From Pseudomonas sp. (lineage in GTDB: Bacteria; Pseudomonadota; Gammaproteobacteria; Pseudomonadales; Pseudomonadaceae), in assembly GCA_003527165.1 (NCBI GenBank), contig DPSI01000592.1, forward strand, positions 1-11,623: a stretch of DNA of 11,623 bases. Direction: 5' to 3'. Under the pieces are notes generated by a model. It ran no database searches. It had not been told where the DNA came from and saw only the letters and a program-made list of their open reading frames with translations. Numbering within the stretch: the stretch's first letter is position 1; the number at the start of each line of letters is the position of its first letter. Shown here one piece after another: positions 8,985-11,623 of this stretch. The position numbers and the translations under genes are program-made.

Positions 8985-9458
8985 GTGTTTTTGAATAATC
9001 CCGACCTTCAGACAGTCATCGGTTTGCGCGAATGGATCGCCCTGCCCGAGCTCGGCGTGGTCGGACTGCGCGCAAAGATCGACACGGGGGCCAGCACCTC
9101 GGCCTTACATGCCACCGATATCAGCGAATTCAAGCGCAATGGCGAGCGCTGGGTCCGTTTTACCGCGCACCTGGGCACGCTGGTGCAGCGCCGGCATCGC
9201 TGCGAAGCGCCGGTAGTAGCACGCAAGACGATCAAGAGTTCCAATGGCCAGGCACAGACCCGCTACGTGGTGCGCACACTATTGGCGTTAGGCAATCATC
9301 TGTGGCCCGTCGAATTCACCCTTACCTGCCGCAAGACCATGCGTTATCGCCTGCTGTTGGGGTCAAAAGCCCTGATGGACGGTAAATGGCTGGTCGACCC
9401 TGCACGCACCTATGTGCAGGAAAAACCTCAGACCCTTACATCTCCCGGTGCCCAATGA
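8985..9458 (+). CDS. rimB: RimB-like protein (retropepsin-like, 'ATP-dependent zinc protease' family)
   Basis: 157 residues from a GTG at 8985; a TTG at 8991 is an alternative, and its spacing from GGAT (8979-8982) is actually better. The family (Pfam Zn_protease, PF05618) is often annotated as an ATP-dependent zinc protease, but the visible motif is aspartic-protease-like: [14 protein letters not shown] (30-43) with D33-T34-G35, followed by IKSSNG (83-88) and [15 protein letters not shown] (119-133). There is no HExxH zinc motif. In Pseudomonas fluorescens RimB is reported to work with RimK in ribosomal protein S6 glutamylation. Here it overlaps rimK by 4 nt (ATGA), strongly suggesting translational coupling and a shared pathway. 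Whether it is a true protease is not settled by the sequence. Confidence 0.9.
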   Translation: MFLNNPDLQTVIGLREWIALPELGVVGLRAKIDTGASTSALHATDISEFKRNGERWVRFTAHLGTLVQRRHRCEAPVVARKTIKSSNGQAQTRYVVRTLLALGNHLWPVEFTLTCRKTMRYRLLLGSKALMDGKWLVDPARTYVQEKPQTLTSPGAQ

Positions 9459-10360
9459 AAATCGCCGTGCTGTCGCGCAATCCACGTTTGTATTCGACCC
9501 GCCGCCTGGTAGAGGCCGGCCAACAACGTGGCCATGAGGTCGTCGTCATCGACACGCTGCGCGCGTACATGAACATCGCCAGCCACAAGCCTCAGATCCA
9601 CTATCGCGGCCGCCCCCTGCAGGGCTTCGATGCAGTGATCCCGCGGATCGGTGCCTCCGTCACTTTCTACGGCTGCGCGGTACTGCGTCAGTTCGAGATG
9701 CAGGGCGTGTTCCCGCTCAACGAATCGGTGGCCATCGCCCGCTCCCGGGACAAGCTGCGCTCGCTGCAATTGCTGGCGCGGCGCGGCATCGGCCTGCCGG
9801 TGACCGGTTTCGCCCACTCGCCGGACGACATCGCTGACCTGATCCAGATGGTCGGCGGCGCGCCCCTGGTGATCAAGGTGCTCGAAGGCACTCAGGGCAT
9901 CGGCGTGGTCATGTGCGAAACCGCCACGGCCGCCGAGTCGGTGATCGAAGCCTTCATGGGCCTGAAGCAGGACATCATGGTTCAGGAATACATCAAGGAA
10001 GCCGGCGGCGCGGACATCCGCTGCTTCGTCGTCGGTGACAAGGTGATCGCCGCCATGAAGCGTCAGGCCAAGCCCGGCGAGTTCCGCTCCAATCTGCACC
10101 GCGGCGGCACCGCCAGCCTGATCAAGATCACCCCCGAAGAGCGCATGACCGCCATTCGCGCCGCCAAAGTCATGGGCCTGAGCGTCGCCGGCGTCGATAT
10201 CCTGCGCTCCAACCACGGTCCGCTGGTGATGGAGGTGAACTCCTCACCGGGCCTGGCCGGGATCGAGGAAACCACCGGCAAGGACGTCGCCGGGTTGATC
10301 ATCCAGTACCTGGAAAAGAACGCCGGCCCCCATCTGACGAGGACGAAGGGGAAGGGCTGA
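9455..10360 (+). CDS. rimK: Ribosomal protein S6 modification enzyme, ATP-grasp glutamate ligase
   Basis: 301 residues, the normal length. RimK adds glutamate residues to the C-terminus of ribosomal protein S6 using ATP, changing the ribosome and, in pseudomonads, the proteome. The ATP-grasp fold is complete: K100, K141 in [15 protein letters not shown] (138-152), the hinge [19 protein letters not shown] (176-194), RSNLHRGG (211-218), and the metal-binding D248, E260 and N262 in [13 protein letters not shown]. These positions coincide with those known in the E. coli enzyme. The ATG shares bases with the rimB stop, which sets the start. Transcription converges on envZ, with a repeat-rich junction of 78 nt between the stop codons. 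Confidence 0.98.
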   Translation: MKIAVLSRNPRLYSTRRLVEAGQQRGHEVVVIDTLRAYMNIASHKPQIHYRGRPLQGFDAVIPRIGASVTFYGCAVLRQFEMQGVFPLNESVAIARSRDKLRSLQLLARRGIGLPVTGFAHSPDDIADLIQMVGGAPLVIKVLEGTQGIGVVMCETATAAESVIEAFMGLKQDIMVQEYIKEAGGADIRCFVVGDKVIAAMKRQAKPGEFRSNLHRGGTASLIKITPEERMTAIRAAKVMGLSVAGVDILRSNHGPLVMEVNSSPGLAGIEETTGKDVAGLIIQYLEKNAGPHLTRTKGKG

Positions 10361-10364
10361 GCCA

Positions 10365-10453
10365 AGCGGGAAGCTAAGAGTCGCAGCTTTATACAAATTA
10401 GTGCCAGCGAGCCAACAACCGCGCTTCAAGCTTCCAGCTTATGGCTTCCCGCT
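10365..10453. repeat. 10-bp inverted repeat flanking the rimK-envZ junction
   Basis: AGCGGGAAGC at 10365-10374 is perfectly inverted as GCTTCCCGCT at 10444-10453, 69 nt apart. The left arm lies 5 nt after the rimK stop, while the right arm overlaps the last codons of envZ. The loop is long for a terminator; smaller AAGCT/AGCTT pairings (10371-10375 with 10385-10389) exist inside it. It may act in ending convergent transcription, but this is inferred. Confidence 0.5.
10424..10451. repeat. Tandem heptamer repeat, four units of CTTNNNG
   Basis: Four contiguous 7-mers read CTTCAAG, CTTCCAG, CTTATGG and CTTCCCG, all fitting CTTNNNG. The reverse-complement unit CGGGAAG recurs near the rimK stop (10368-10374 region). 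I recall similar AAGC/GCTT-type heptamer strings between genes in pseudomonads. The array enters the envZ 3' end and supplies its stop codon. Confidence 0.65.
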
Positions 10454-11623
10454 GCTCTTAAGACTTATCGCATCGCGCGGCAGCAGAAGACCCAGCGGTA
10501 GGCTCACTCGTGCCTCCAGCCCGCCGCCTTCGCGATTGCGCAGCTCAATCACCCCCCCGTGCTGCGAGGCGATACGTTTAACGATGGCCAGTCCCAGCCC
10601 GGCGCCCTGTCCGCCGCGGGCACGATCGCCACGGATGAACGGATTGAAAATCTCCCCCAGTTCGCCCGGATCGATACCCACTCCACGGTCGAGCACGCTG
10701 AGCACGACATAGGGCGCGCTGCTATCGCCGGAAACGTGGGCGGCGACTTCGACACCATGGCCACCGTAACGCAGGGCATTCTCGATGAGGTTGACCAGCA
10801 GGCGTTTGATCGATACCCGACGCAGTGCCAGCGGTGGCATCGGCTCGACGCACAGGCGCACGCATTCCCCGTACTGGTTGTAAGGCGCTACGACTTCGCG
10901 GACCAGCTCGCCGAGATCCACGTTTTCCACCGGCTCATCGCTGCCATCGCGAACGAAGGCGAGGAACTGGTCGAGGATTGCGTTCATGTCCTCGATATCA
11001 CGCACCATGTCTTCGGTGAGTTCGGAATCGCTGGTCATCAGCTCCAGCGACAGGCGCAGGCGAGTCAGCGGCGTACGCAGATCATGGGAGACCCCGGCCA
11101 GCATCAGTTCACGCTCGCGCCCCGCCTGCTCGACGTCTTCGGCCATCTGGTTGAACGCGCGATAGACCTCAGTCATCTCGCTCGGCGTGTCACTGATGGG
11201 CAACCGCACGCTGCGGCCCTTGCCGATCTGTCGGGCCGCGTAGACCAGACGTTTGAGCGGCAGGTTGAGCTGGCTGACGAAGATCCACGCCGCTGCGGTG
11301 GACAGCAGGCCGATGCCGAGGAACCAGCCAAGCACGCTCCAGATCCGTTGCCCACGCAGCGGATAAGCGTAGAGCGGCACCTGCAGCCAGTCCGGCCCCA
11401 GATCCGGCGCCCGCACCCAGATCGCCGTCTGCGGCTGGATACGCACCCGCACCTCGGTTTCGCCACCGAGTTCGGTCTGCATCTGCCGCTGAAAGATTTC
11501 CGTGTAGGGCCAGTGGTATTCGCTGGGCGGCACCTCGTCGGCGGTGACCCGCTGCAGTCCAGCGGCCTCGGCAATACGTTCGCGGTTCTGCTCGTCGGCG
11601 GCCCAGTAGGCGCGCAGGGTCAG
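10439..11623 (-). CDS. envZ: EnvZ/AmgS-type sensor histidine kinase, N-terminus cut by window edge
   Basis: 394 residues are visible, open to the right edge; roughly the first 40-50, including the first membrane helix, are missing. Visible order: periplasmic sensor part (1 to about 92), second membrane helix (about 95-117), HAMP linker (about 118-170), dimerisation/phosphoacceptor helix with H180 and the phosphatase-type T184 in VSHDLRTPLTRLR, then the ATPase domain: N-box NLIENALRYGG (278-288), G1 DRGVGI (312-317), and G2 GGQGAGLGLAIV (337-348). It should phosphorylate and dephosphorylate an OmpR-type regulator expected just upstream outside the window. In P. aeruginosa the equivalent AmgS responds to membrane stress from aminoglycosides. 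The last residues, about LKSSGKP, and the stop fall in or next to the heptamer repeat. Confidence 0.95.
   Translation of the reverse strand: MTLRAYWAADEQNRERIAEAAGLQRVTADEVPPSEYHWPYTEIFQRQMQTELGGETEVRVRIQPQTAIWVRAPDLGPDWLQVPLYAYPLRGQRIWSVLGWFLGIGLLSTAAAWIFVSQLNLPLKRLVYAARQIGKGRSVRLPISDTPSEMTEVYRAFNQMAEDVEQAGRERELMLAGVSHDLRTPLTRLRLSLELMTSDSELTEDMVRDIEDMNAILDQFLAFVRDGSDEPVENVDLGELVREVVAPYNQYGECVRLCVEPMPPLALRRVSIKRLLVNLIENALRYGGHGVEVAAHVSGDSSAPYVVLSVLDRGVGIDPGELGEIFNPFIRGDRARGGQGAGLGLAIVKRIASQHGGVIELRNREGGGLEARVSLPLGLLLPRDAISLKSSGKP

Overview
The window looks like ordinary chromosome from a high-GC gammaproteobacterium of the family Pseudomonadaceae, most likely Pseudomonas or Stutzerimonas. Two things suggest this: codon use strongly biased to G/C in third positions, and the right half, whose order envZ / rimK-rimB / hslR / hslO / pckA is, from memory, the conserved arrangement around P. 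aeruginosa PA5192-PA5199. I see no insertion sequence, prophage, CRISPR array, tRNA or rRNA.

Left part (1-2346). A probable two-gene minus-strand unit encodes an aldo/keto reductase with a twin-arginine export signal, followed after 32 nt by a multi-spanning transporter resembling nucleotide-exchange (Npt/TlcC-like) members of the MFS, cut by the window edge. A 302-nt gap separates it from a small plus-strand ORF for a 78-residue protein with one membrane helix.

Middle (2347-5769). On the minus strand lie a RecQ-family helicase whose zinc cysteines come unusually late, after winged-helix-like sequence, and a 200-residue FMN nitroreductase followed by a strong GC hairpin.

Right part (5770-11623). 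Minus strand: pckA (ATP-type PEP carboxykinase, with a clear intrinsic terminator), hslO (redox chaperone Hsp33) and hslR (Hsp15, S4-domain heat-shock RNA-binding protein). Divergent from hslR, the plus-strand pair rimB-rimK overlaps by 4 nt (ATGA) and encodes the ribosomal protein S6 glutamylation module. Convergent with rimK is the sensor kinase envZ (amgS), truncated at its N-terminus by the right edge. The rimK/envZ junction holds an array of four CTTNNNG heptamers that runs into the envZ stop codon.

Functionally the right half groups protein-quality and translation-stress genes (Hsp33, Hsp15, RimK/RimB, EnvZ) with the gluconeogenic entry enzyme. I found no strong candidate for a wholly new system. 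The points most worth a second look are the RecQ domain order, a palindrome between two possible ribosome-binding sites of pckA, the heptamer array at the end of envZ, and the exported aldo/keto reductase paired with the transporter.
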